Shown here: one piece after another, positions 35,392 to 43,490 of the stretch
Position numbering within the stretch: the first letter of the stretch is position 1
How the letters are laid out: each line of letters opens with the position of its first letter
DNA from: Micromonospora globispora
GTDB lineage: Bacteria; Actinomycetota; Actinomycetes; Mycobacteriales; Micromonosporaceae
Assembly (NCBI RefSeq): GCF_003857015.1
Contig: NZ_QGGF01000693.1
Span: 1 to 56,872 of the forward strand
Reading direction: 5' to 3'
Length of the DNA stretch: 56,872 nucleotides
The notes under the pieces: model-generated
The model's input: only the letters and a program-made list of their open reading frames with translations
Database searches by the model: none
Told to the model about the DNA's origin: nothing
Made by a program: the position numbers and the translations under genes

Positions 35392-37001
35392 TGGATGTCG
35401 CACAAGTCCCGTCGCAGCGGGGCGTACCCCTGCTGCGGGCCGAGGGTGTGAGCAAGAGCTTTCCCGGCGTCCGGGCCCTTTCGGACGTACACCTCGACCT
35501 GCGCCACAACGAGGTGCTGGGCCTGGTCGGTGAGAACGGTGCGGGCAAGTCGACCCTGATGAAGCTGCTCTCCGGCATCTACACCGCGGACGAAGGGGAG
35601 TTTTACCTCAACGGAGAGCGGCTGGAAGTCACCGGCCCCAAGCAGGCCCAGGAACTCGGCATCAGCATCATCCATCAGGAGTTCAACCTGATGCCCGACC
35701 TCACGGTCGCGCAGAACATCTTCATCGGCCGTGAGCCTCGTAGTGGCAGGTTCTTCCTGAACGAGCGGGGCCTGAACGCCCGCGCCATGGAGTTGATCGA
35801 AAGGCTGCAGCTTTCGCTCGACCCGACGCGGACCGTCGCCAGCCTGACGGTGGCCAAGCAGCAGATGGTGGAGATCGCCAAGGCGCTCTCGTACGACGCC
35901 AAGGTGCTGATCATGGACGAGCCCACGGCGGCCCTCAACGAGACGGAGGTCGCGGCGCTGCACGACCTGATCCGCCGCTTCAAGCGACCGGACACCGGCG
36001 CCATCTACATCTCTCACCGGATGGACGAACTCAAGGCCATCACGGATCGCGTCACCGTGCTCCGGGACGGCCAGTACGTGGGGACGGTCGACACGGCGAG
36101 GACCACCATGAAGGAGGTCATCTCGCTCATGGTCGGGCGCACGATCGTCGGCGACGCCAAGCCGGAAGGGGTCCGCGAGGAGCGCGAGGTGCTCCTCGAA
36201 GTCCGGGGCCTGAGCACGAAGGCGCTGCTCAAGGACGTGAGCTTCGACCTCAGGAAGGGCGAGATACTCGGTTTCGCCGGCCTGATGGGGGCCGGACGTA
36301 CGGAGGTGGCGAGAGCCATCGTCGGCGCCGACAAGGTGGACTCCGGGACCATCACCCTCCGGGGTGAGCGAGTGAGCATTCGCAATCCCGCGGACGCCGC
36401 CAAGCACCGGATCGGGTACCTGTCGGAGGACCGCAAGCAGTTCGGTCTCCTGCTGGAGCAGGACGTCAACGCGAACATCGCCCTCAGCTCGTTGCGTGAC
36501 CTCTTCTCGTCATTCGGCTTCATGCGCGACAAGACCATGCGGGCCCGATCCAGGCAGTCCGTCAGCGCGCTGCGCATCAAGACCCCCTCGATCCACCAGA
36601 CGGCGAAGAACCTCTCAGGTGGTAATCAGCAGAAGGTGGTCATCGCCAAGTGGCTCCTCAGGGACTGCGACATCCTGATCTTCGATGAGCCGACCAGGGG
36701 AATCGACGTCGGTGCAAAAGAGGAGATCTACCGGCTGCTCAACGAACTCGCCCAACAGGGCAAGTCGATCATCATGATCTCCTCGGAACTGCCGGAGATC
36801 CTGCGCATGTCGCACCGCATCGTGGTGATGAGCGAGGGCCGGATCACCGGAATGCTGTCGGCTGAGGAAGCCACGCAGGAGAGTGTCATGCACTACGCGA
36901 CGTTGCGACCCGACGAGAACCCGGCCGACGCGGCTGAACTCGGGCTGGACGAAATCGAGACTCCGCATCCACAGACGGCCGAGAAAGCAGGAGAGAGATG
37001 A
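35391..37001 (+). CDS. Sugar ABC transporter ATPase, RbsA-like (CUT2)
   Basis: This 536-residue protein has two fused ABC domains. The N-terminal domain has GENGAGKST (about 47-55), SLTVAKQQMVEIAKALS and VLIMDEPTAALNETEV. The C-terminal domain has the usual altered Walker A (FAGLMGAGRTEVAR), with NLSGGNQQKVVIAKWL and ILIFDEPTRGIDVGAKEE. It powers the import system formed with the next two genes. It is the second gene of the unit driven by the operator-controlled promoter at 34902. Confidence 0.93.
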   Translation: MDVAQVPSQRGVPLLRAEGVSKSFPGVRALSDVHLDLRHNEVLGLVGENGAGKSTLMKLLSGIYTADEGEFYLNGERLEVTGPKQAQELGISIIHQEFNLMPDLTVAQNIFIGREPRSGRFFLNERGLNARAMELIERLQLSLDPTRTVASLTVAKQQMVEIAKALSYDAKVLIMDEPTAALNETEVAALHDLIRRFKRPDTGAIYISHRMDELKAITDRVTVLRDGQYVGTVDTARTTMKEVISLMVGRTIVGDAKPEGVREEREVLLEVRGLSTKALLKDVSFDLRKGEILGFAGLMGAGRTEVARAIVGADKVDSGTITLRGERVSIRNPADAAKHRIGYLSEDRKQFGLLLEQDVNANIALSSLRDLFSSFGFMRDKTMRARSRQSVSALRIKTPSIHQTAKNLSGGNQQKVVIAKWLLRDCDILIFDEPTRGIDVGAKEEIYRLLNELAQQGKSIIMISSELPEILRMSHRIVVMSEGRITGMLSAEEATQESVMHYATLRPDENPADAAELGLDEIETPHPQTAEKAGER

Positions 37002-38026
37002 CCACCCCCTCGGCGGGCACCATCACGTCGCCGGCCTCGCCCCCGCCGACCGAGCAGCCCGCGAACGAGGGGCTGACCGGCCGGCTCAGAAGCCGCCTCC
37101 AGCAGTTCCTCGCGTTTGCCAGTCTGATCGTGATCTTCGCGGTCTTCGCGATCGCGAGCCCGAACTTCCTCACGTACGGCAACGTCACGGCCATCCTGTT
37201 CTCCACCGTCGTGATCGGAACGCTCGCGCTGGGGACGACGTTCGTGATCATTACGGGAGGGATCGATCTCTCCCTAGGTACCGGCATGGCGCTCTGTGCC
37301 GTGATGTCCGGCGTGTTCATCGTGAACATGGATCTGCCACTTGGCGTGGGCGTGCTGGGCGCCATCCTCTTCGGCGGCCTGCTCGGGTTCGTCAACGGCG
37401 TCAACATCGCCATCCTGAAGATCCCCCCGTTCATCGCCACGCTGGCGATGATGCTCGTCGCCCAGGGCCTGGCGCTGGTCGTCTCCCACAGCGCGCCGAT
37501 CTACTTCAACGACACACCCGGCTACTTCGCCATCTCGACCGGCAACCTCATCCCCGGGGTCCAGTTTCCCAACGCGGTCCTCATCCTGGCCGTGTTGGCG
37601 GTCATCTCGGGCATCCTGTTGAACAAGACGATCCTGGGCCGCTACACCTACTCGATCGGGAGCAACGAGGAGGCCACGTCCCTGTCCGGCATCAGCGTGC
37701 GTAAATGGAAGATCATCGTTTACACGCTCGCCGGTCTCTTCATCGGGATGGCTGGAGTGCTGATCTCGGCGCGTCTGGGCTCGGCCCAGCCGGCGACCGG
37801 CGCCGGGTACGAACTCCAGGCCATCGCTGCCGTAGTCATCGGCGGCACCTCACTCGCCGGCGGTAAGGGCTCGATCGTGGGCACGATCATCGGCGCGCTC
37901 ATCATCTCGGTTCTGAACAACGGCTTGCAGATCATGTCGATCCCGCAGGAATGGCAGAACGTCATCCTGGGCTGCGTCATCCTCGTCGCGGTGTACGCCG
38001 ACATGCTCCGCAAGCGGGAGAGCTAA
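36998..38026 (+). CDS. Sugar ABC transporter permease, RbsC-like (CUT2)
   Basis: This 342-residue membrane protein has a Pro/Ser-rich cytosolic N terminus and about ten hydrophobic segments. Conserved motifs are FVIITGGIDLSLGTGMALC, KIPPFIATLAMMLVAQG, YTYSIGSNEEATSLSGI and VVIGGTSLAGGKGSIVGTII. The ATG overlaps the ATPase stop. A single permease here contrasts with the two-permease rhamnose transporter, so this system resembles ribose/xylose-type importers. Confidence 0.92.
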   Translation: MTTPSAGTITSPASPPPTEQPANEGLTGRLRSRLQQFLAFASLIVIFAVFAIASPNFLTYGNVTAILFSTVVIGTLALGTTFVIITGGIDLSLGTGMALCAVMSGVFIVNMDLPLGVGVLGAILFGGLLGFVNGVNIAILKIPPFIATLAMMLVAQGLALVVSHSAPIYFNDTPGYFAISTGNLIPGVQFPNAVLILAVLAVISGILLNKTILGRYTYSIGSNEEATSLSGISVRKWKIIVYTLAGLFIGMAGVLISARLGSAQPATGAGYELQAIAAVVIGGTSLAGGKGSIVGTIIGALIISVLNNGLQIMSIPQEWQNVILGCVILVAVYADMLRKRES

Positions 38027-38099
38027 TTCTTGTCACCGGGGTGCGACGCCCCGCCACCAAGGAACTATGCCAATCCGAACGAGAGGGAGTCTGATCGAT

Positions 38100-39077
38100 A
38101 TGAGGAGAAGGCGGATCATCGCCGCGGCCGCGGTAGCGACACTGACAGTAGCCCTCGGCGCATGCAATTCCTCGTCGGGCGGGACCAGTACGGCCTCTGG
38201 CGGCGGGGACAAGCCGTACATCGCGATCGTGTCGAAGGGCTTCCAGCACCAGTTCTGGCAGGCCGTGAAGAAGGGCGCTGAGGAGGAGGCGGCCAAGCAG
38301 GGTGCCCGGATCACCTTCGAGGGCCCGGCAACCGAAGCCGACGTCGAGGCACAGGTCACCATGCTCACGAACGCCCTGGCCAAGAAGCCTGCGGCGATCG
38401 GCTTCGCGGCCCTGGACAGCAAGGCGGCCGCTCCACTGCTGCAGCAGGCGAAGTCGGCCAAGATTCCGGTGATCGCGTTCGACTCCGGCGTCGACAGTGA
38501 CATCCCCGTGACGACCGCGTCGACCGACAACAAGGCCGCCGCCGCCGAAGCCGCCAAGCACATGTCGGACCTGCTCGGCGGCAAGGGCAAGGTGGCGCTC
38601 GTCGTACACGACCAGACGAGCCGGTCCGGGATCGACCGCCGCGACGGCTTCCTCGAGTGGATGAAGGCCAACGCTCCCGGCATCACCGTTCTCCCACCAC
38701 AGTACGGAGGTGGCGACCAGGCGAAGTCGGCGGACATCACGAAGTCGATCATCGCCGCGAACCCTGACATCGCCGGCATCTACGGCTCCAACGAGGGATC
38801 GGCGATCGGCGTCATCAAGGGCGTCGAGGAGAGCGGTAAGAAGGGCATCAAGATCGTCGGGTTCGACTCCGGCAAGGCGCAGATCGACGCGATCAAGAAC
38901 GGCACGATGGCCGGGGCGATCACCCAGAACCCCATCGGAATCGGGCAGCAGCTGGTCATCGCGGCGATGAAGGCCATCAAGGGGGAGAACCAGCCCAAGG
39001 TGATCGACACCGGCTTCTACTGGTACGACAAGACCAACATCGACAAGCCCGAGATCGCTGCGGTGCTCTACCAGTGA
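38100..39077 (+). CDS. Sugar ABC transporter substrate-binding lipoprotein, RbsB-like (CUT2)
   Basis: This 325-residue protein starts with MRRRRIIAAAAVATLTVALG and the lipobox LGAC (Cys22). The mature part shows YIAIVSKGFQHQFWQAVKKG, VIAFDSGVDSDIPV and IYGSNEGSAIGVIKGVEESG, typical of family 2 binding proteins. GAGGGAG lies 10 bases upstream of the ATG at 38100. A start at 38067 behind AAGGA is also possible and would add 11 residues. It completes the importer begun at 35391 and is followed by a hairpin. Confidence 0.9.
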   Translation: MRRRRIIAAAAVATLTVALGACNSSSGGTSTASGGGDKPYIAIVSKGFQHQFWQAVKKGAEEEAAKQGARITFEGPATEADVEAQVTMLTNALAKKPAAIGFAALDSKAAAPLLQQAKSAKIPVIAFDSGVDSDIPVTTASTDNKAAAAEAAKHMSDLLGGKGKVALVVHDQTSRSGIDRRDGFLEWMKANAPGITVLPPQYGGGDQAKSADITKSIIAANPDIAGIYGSNEGSAIGVIKGVEESGKKGIKIVGFDSGKAQIDAIKNGTMAGAITQNPIGIGQQLVIAAMKAIKGENQPKVIDTGFYWYDKTNIDKPEIAAVLYQ

Positions 39078-39117
39078 GGTCGGCGCAGCGGTCGGTGCTC
39101 TGCTGATCAGCGGATCG

Positions 39118-39151
39118 CCGGGGGTGGGAACCGAGCCGTTCGCACCCCCGG
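39118..39151 (+). terminator. Hairpin after the ABC transporter genes
   Basis: CCGGGGGTG (39118-39126) pairs perfectly with CACCCCCGG (39143-39151). There is no T tract. It lies 40 bases after the binding-protein stop and before the oxidoreductase. It may be a terminator or an attenuator. Confidence 0.5.
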
Positions 39152-39196
39152 ACCGACCGGACGGACCAGCGCAATCGCGTGGAGGGTTGGTGGGAG

Positions 39197-40216
39197 ATGA
39201 CGCTGCCGGTGCGGTGGGGCGTCCTCGGCACGGCGAGGATCGCCGAGCGGTACGTCGTCCCCGCCATCGCGGCATCGGACAATGGCCGGGTTATCGCGGT
39301 CAGCAGCGGGAGCGGCAGCGAGAAGGCAGTCGCGGAGCGGCTCGGCATTCCGCGCGCGTACCCGTCCCACGACCAGTTGCTCGCCGACCCCGATGTCGAT
39401 GCCGTCTACATCCCGTTGCCGAACGTCCTGCACCGAGACTGGACGATCCGTGCGGCGGAGGCGGGCAAGCACGTCCTGTGTGAAAAGCCGATCGCGTTGA
39501 GCCGACGGCAGTTCGATGAGGTCGAGGCGGCGTGCGCCGCGAATCGGGTGCACGTCGCCGAAGCGTTCATGTACCGGCACCACCCCCAGATCGGCGCCGT
39601 GCGGGACCTGCTCCAGCGGGGGCGGATCGGCGAGGTCGTGGCGGTGGAGGCGCGCTTCCACTTCATTCTCGATCCCGCCGCGGGTCCGAACATCCGTCTG
39701 GACCCCGCACTCGGCGGCGGTGCGTTGCGCGACATCGGTTGCTATCCCATCGACCTCATGAACCTCCTGATGGGAGGTCCGCCCACCGAGGTGGCCTCCG
39801 TCGCCGTGACGAGGCGTGACGTCCGGGTGGAGACCTCCATCGCCGCCGTACTGCGCTACGGGACGGTCCTCGGTTCCTGGGACTGCAGTTTCCATTCGCC
39901 CGCCGGAGACAGTTGCGTCGTCATCGGCAGCTCGGGAACCATCGAGCTGCGGCATCCCTTCCGACCGGACCAGAACGGCGGCAACGGGGTCAGCATCGTG
40001 TCGTCCGGCGGGGGAGCCGACACAGTGGAAGTCCACGGCGATGTCTACCGCCTGGAGGTGGAGGCATTCGCACGGCGGATCCTCGCGGACGAGCCCGATG
40101 AGCCGAACACCGAGCTGAGCCGCTGGACGGTGGAGACCACGGAGCGTGTCGCACAAGCCGCCGGACTACCGCCATTCGAGACCGAGGCTTCCTCGGCCGG
40201 ACGTACGGCGGGCTGA
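39197..40216 (+). CDS. Gfo/Idh/MocA-family oxidoreductase
   Basis: The 339-residue protein has an N-terminal Rossmann fold (WGVLGTARIAERYVVPAI), the catalytic-region motif HVLCEKPIALSRRQFDEVEA near 92-111, EAFMYRHHPQ, and GGGALRDIGCYPIDLMNLL near 175-193. The Lys of EKP and the Asp/His region are those used by sugar dehydrogenases of this family. GTGGGAG precedes the ATG at 39197. It probably oxidises or reduces the imported sugar or a derivative with NAD(P). It is convergent with the LacI gene, leaving only 15 bases between stops. Confidence 0.88.
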   Translation: MTLPVRWGVLGTARIAERYVVPAIAASDNGRVIAVSSGSGSEKAVAERLGIPRAYPSHDQLLADPDVDAVYIPLPNVLHRDWTIRAAEAGKHVLCEKPIALSRRQFDEVEAACAANRVHVAEAFMYRHHPQIGAVRDLLQRGRIGEVVAVEARFHFILDPAAGPNIRLDPALGGGALRDIGCYPIDLMNLLMGGPPTEVASVAVTRRDVRVETSIAAVLRYGTVLGSWDCSFHSPAGDSCVVIGSSGTIELRHPFRPDQNGGNGVSIVSSGGGADTVEVHGDVYRLEVEAFARRILADEPDEPNTELSRWTVETTERVAQAAGLPPFETEASSAGRTAG

Positions 40217-40231
40217 CCGTTTCCTGAGCGC

Positions 40232-41230
40232 TCAGGCCGGGCGAGTGGAGCTCTCCCGGATGTGGAGGTCGGTGTGGAGGGTGACCATCGAGGTCGGCTT
40301 CGCCGGGTTGGCGATGCGTTCACCGAGCAGCACCGCGGCGGCCCTGCCCAGGTCGTAGGTGGGTTGCGAGACCGTGGTCAGGGATGGCCGCACCAAATGG
40401 GCCCAGGGGATGTCGTCGAAGCCGACAACGCCCACCTTAGCGGGCACCTTGACGCCACGGTCGACCAGGCACTCGACGGCCCCGACGGTCATCAAATTGT
40501 TCGTCGCGAAGACCGCGTCCGGCGGCTCGGTCTCGTCCAGCAGCGACGCCATCGCCCGGTACCCGCCCTCTTCCCGGAAGTCCGCGAACCGGATCAAGTT
40601 GTCGGTCGGCTGGTGACCACGGGATTTCAACGCTCGTTGATAGCCTCGTAGCCGCTGGGCGGCGGTCGAGATCCTGCGAGGGCCGGTGATGCAGGCGATT
40701 CGTCGATAGCCCTGGTCGAGAAGGTGGGTCGTTGCCAACTCGGCGCCGTGCACGTTGTCGACGAGCACGGTATCCACGCTGACGCCACGGAGCTGGCGGT
40801 CGATCGCGACGACTGGGATACGCGCCTCGATGAGCCGGTTGATCACGTTGGGCCGGCCGGACGTGGAGATGACCACGCCTGCCATCCGCTGCGCTAGGGC
40901 GGCGGCGACGTAACGCGCCTCTTTCTCCGGGTCCTCGTCGCTGTTGCAGAGGACCACGGAAAAACCGCTGCCCTGTGCGACGTCTTCGACCCCACGGACC
41001 ATCGAGGTGAAGAATGGATTCCCGATGTCCGAGATGATGACCGCCCAGAGACTCGTCTGGCTCAGGCGCAGGTTGCGGGCCACGACGTTTGGCCGATAAT
41101 TGAGGTCCTGCACCGCCTGCTGAACGCGGGCGGCCAGGACCGGATCGACCGAAGCCCGTCCATTGAGCACACGGGACACGGTTGCGGGCGAGACCTGGGC
41201 CTGGCGGGCCACGTCGTATATGGTCGCCAT
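40232..41230 (-). CDS. LacI-family transcriptional repressor
   Basis: This 332-residue protein begins with the LacI headpiece MATIYDVARQAQVSPATVSR, then VLNGRASV and LNYRPNVVARNLRL (hinge helix). The sensor domain has VIISDIGNPFFTSMVRGVED, VVAIDRQLRG and VGFDDIPWAHLVRPSLTTV. GGAGG lies three bases before the ATG at 41230; the frame is open to 41365 but without family character. It probably represses its own gene and the kinase and fucU units through the AATCGATT palindromes, released by a sugar ligand. Confidence 0.9.
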   Translation of the reverse strand: MATIYDVARQAQVSPATVSRVLNGRASVDPVLAARVQQAVQDLNYRPNVVARNLRLSQTSLWAVIISDIGNPFFTSMVRGVEDVAQGSGFSVVLCNSDEDPEKEARYVAAALAQRMAGVVISTSGRPNVINRLIEARIPVVAIDRQLRGVSVDTVLVDNVHGAELATTHLLDQGYRRIACITGPRRISTAAQRLRGYQRALKSRGHQPTDNLIRFADFREEGGYRAMASLLDETEPPDAVFATNNLMTVGAVECLVDRGVKVPAKVGVVGFDDIPWAHLVRPSLTTVSQPTYDLGRAAAVLLGERIANPAKPTSMVTLHTDLHIRESSTRPA

Positions 41231-41324
41231 CCGCCTCCGTTCGTCGGCGTCGCTCGGCCCGCACGATCGCGGGTTCGTCGGGTTGAGGGTCACCGCCCGG
41301 GAGGGGCGGCTGGCCCCTACAGCG

Positions 41325-41340
41325 TAGCAATCGATTTCTC
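41325..41340. promoter_or_regulatory. LacI-type operator, site 3
   Basis: TAGCAATCGATTTCTC carries the same AATCGATT core and AG/CT flanks as sites 1 and 2. It lies about 95 bases upstream of the LacI ATG and about 166 bases upstream of the divergent aldo/keto reductase. It suggests autoregulation and possibly control of the reductase. Confidence 0.68.
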
Positions 41341-41505
41341 TTGCGGTTTGCGGTGGCGCTTGCACCGCGGGTGCGGCCCTGTCCCCGTGTCACGCCGCGG
41401 CCACCTACCTGCTGGGGCCTCAGCGGTCTCTTCTGATGGACAGCTTGAGCGCAATGGCCCAGGCTGGTTCTGCTGACGTCGTCCGAGCCAGGAGCCGTTT
41501 CTTCG

Positions 41506-42531
41506 ATGAGCTACACCGCCGACACCGCCCGCTACGACACGATGACCTACCGCCCCTGCGGCCGTAGTGGCCTACGCCTGCCGGCCGTGTCCCTCGGCCT
41601 GTGGCACAACTTCGGCACCGACCGGCCCCTCGACACGCAACGGACCATCGTCCGCCGCGCCTTCGACCTGGGTATCACCCACTTCGATCTGGCAAACAAC
41701 TACGGCCCGCCGTACGGTTCCGCGGAGGAGAACTTCGGTCGCCTGCTCGCCAGCGACTTCCGGCCGTACCGCGACGAGCTGGTCATCTCGACGAAGGCCG
41801 GCTATAACATGTGGCCCGGCCCGTACGGCGAGTGGGGCTCCCGTAAGTACCTGCTCGCCAGCCTCGACCAGAGCCTCAAGCGAATGGGGCTCGACTACGT
41901 GGACATTTTCTATTCGCACCGCTTCGACCCCGACACACCGCTGCAGGAAACAATGGGAGCACTCGACGCGGCAGTGCGGCAGGGCAAAGCCCTGTACGTC
42001 GGGATCTCCTCCTACTCTGCGGGCAAGACCGCTGAAGCGGCTGCGATGCTGCACGAGCTCGGCACGCCGCTGCTCATCCATCAACCCTCGTACTCCATGC
42101 TGAACCGGTGGATTGAAGACGACCTGCTCGACACGCTCGAGCAGGAAGGTGTCGGTTGCATCGGATTCTCCCCGCTGGCGCAGGGGATGCTCACCGACCG
42201 CTACCTTGCCGGTGTGCCGGAGGGTTCACGGGCCAGCCGGGACACTTCCCTGTTCCCCGAGTGGCTGAACGAGGAAAACCTCACCAAGATCCGGGCGTTG
42301 AATGAGATTGCGGCACGGCGTGGACAGACCCTGGCTCAGATGGCCATCGCGTGGACACTGCACGATCCCCGGATGACCTCGACCCTGATCGGTGCCAGCA
42401 GCGTGGCCCAGCTCGAAACCAACGTGGCGGCCCTGGACAACCTGGCATTCACCGCAGCGGAGCTGGCCGAGATCGACAAGTACGCCACGGAGTCGGGCAT
42501 CAATCTCTGGGCGCGCTCCAGTGCCGGATGA
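41506..42531 (+). CDS. Aldo/keto reductase, YghZ/GpR-like
   Basis: This 341-residue TIM-barrel NADPH reductase has the catalytic tetrad in place: Asp and Tyr in FDLANNYGPPYGSAE (about 61-75), Lys in VISTKAGYNMWPG (about 91-103) and His in FYSHRFDPD (about 139-147). The loop GPYGEWGSRKYL is typical of the L-glyceraldehyde-3-phosphate reductase group (YghZ), which also reduces lactaldehyde and methylglyoxal. That fits disposal of lactaldehyde formed from deoxysugars. AGGAG lies 11 bases before the ATG. It is divergent from the LacI gene and may share its operator. Confidence 0.9.
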   Translation: MSYTADTARYDTMTYRPCGRSGLRLPAVSLGLWHNFGTDRPLDTQRTIVRRAFDLGITHFDLANNYGPPYGSAEENFGRLLASDFRPYRDELVISTKAGYNMWPGPYGEWGSRKYLLASLDQSLKRMGLDYVDIFYSHRFDPDTPLQETMGALDAAVRQGKALYVGISSYSAGKTAEAAAMLHELGTPLLIHQPSYSMLNRWIEDDLLDTLEQEGVGCIGFSPLAQGMLTDRYLAGVPEGSRASRDTSLFPEWLNEENLTKIRALNEIAARRGQTLAQMAIAWTLHDPRMTSTLIGASSVAQLETNVAALDNLAFTAAELAEIDKYATESGINLWARSSAG

Positions 42532-42734
42532 CGAAATGTGGCGGGTGCAATATGCCCTTCTTCATCGTCAGGGAATCCAGGCGGCGCAGGTCGGCGGGGA
42601 GTCGACGACCTGCAACGCTCTGATCAGGGCTTCCTGCTCGGTGACCTCTTCGGCGGACCTGAAGAGGTCACCAAACAGCCAGAGCTGTGTAAGCTTCAAC
42701 GTCTTGCCGATCGTCATCAGCGCTGGGGCAATGG

Positions 42735-42889
42735 TTCGTGTTCCCCCTGGGACACGACCCATAGGCCCACGGTGCGCGCTGAGATCAGCTTCAGCGTGCA
42801 CCGTTTGCGTTTCGGCGTGGAAGGTCAGGCGCAGGCCGAGCTGGCGGTAGACCTTGGCTTTGTCGGCCGGGTCGGCGTCGCGGAGCACA
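42735..42889 (-). pseudogene. 3' fragment of a serine-recombinase-like gene, copy 1
   Basis: The minus strand reads [20 protein letters not shown], then a short strand and SAHRGPMGRVPGGT. This resembles the C-terminal tails of large actinobacterial serine recombinases. Nothing of the catalytic or zinc-ribbon domains is present. The same segment, better preserved, recurs at 45765-45986. The reading continues to 42568 without family likeness. Confidence 0.55.
42750..42889. repeat. Direct repeat, left copy (140 bp)
   Basis: This stretch matches 45794-45933 in the same orientation. The first 64 bases (42750-42813) are identical, and the rest is similar with scattered substitutions. The match stops abruptly at 42889. 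The two copies bracket a segment of about 2.9 kb with a GlxA-type regulator and a saccharopine-dehydrogenase-like gene. Confidence 0.9.
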
Positions 42890-42899
42890 CGGCAGACTC

Positions 42900-43242
42900 G
42901 GCTCCGGTAGCCGCTGGTGGGTGAGCCTGCCGGACATCGGCAACGGCTACTTCATCCACGATCCCGGCCTGATCACGTGCCGGGAGGTGACGTCTGTCCG
43001 TGGCCGCGTCACCGCGGACGTGGTCGTGTTCGACCAGTGATGGCGGGGGCACCCTGTTCGCGGTGGAGGCGGTGACCGGCTCGCCGGTTTACCGGCTTCC
43101 TGCTGGCGAGACCGTCGCCGGTGTCTACCGCAGCGACGACCGACGATTCGACCTGATGGCAGAGAACCTGACCGGGTTTCTCAACCGGCTGCGTGAGCTG
43201 GTCGAGACGTTCGCCGCCACGGGCTCAGCCGAAGACCTGTAA
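42900..43242 (+). pseudogene. Broken SMI1/KNR4 (SUKH)-family gene
   Basis: One frame reads RWWVSLPDIGNGYFIHDPG and ends VTADVVVFDQ at a TGA near 43018. The next frame resumes SDGGGTLFAVEAVTGSPVYR and continues to 43242 with FLNRLRELVETF. Together these look like the C-terminal part of an SMI1/KNR4-type protein, often an immunity or anti-toxin-like factor. A frameshift lies around 43015-43025, and the N terminus is cut off at the direct-repeat border. Confidence 0.6.
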
Positions 43243-43490
43243 AGACAGCTGGCACATCCCGGGTCGAGCGGTGGGACGTCGTGGCTATCCGGGACGGCGC
43301 CCGGGTTGGCCAGCCCGGGACCCCGTCCCGTCGAGGTGAAGTGGCTGTCAGCTGAGCGGGATCGCGCCGAGGAGGCGCAGGCCGCAGCGGGAATCGGTTT
43401 GTGTCGATCATTGGACACCAACCGAATTTTCGCGGTGCGCCAAGATCGATGATGGCGTGCACCGTTCTGTTTCTGGCGTGTAGATGAGTT
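43243..43490. other. Gene-free spacer
   Basis: Between the SMI1 remnant and the GlxA-type regulator stop I see no credible gene. A short plus frame includes VKWLSAERDRAEEAQAAAG, which may be another decayed fragment, but I cannot assign it. Confidence 0.4.
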
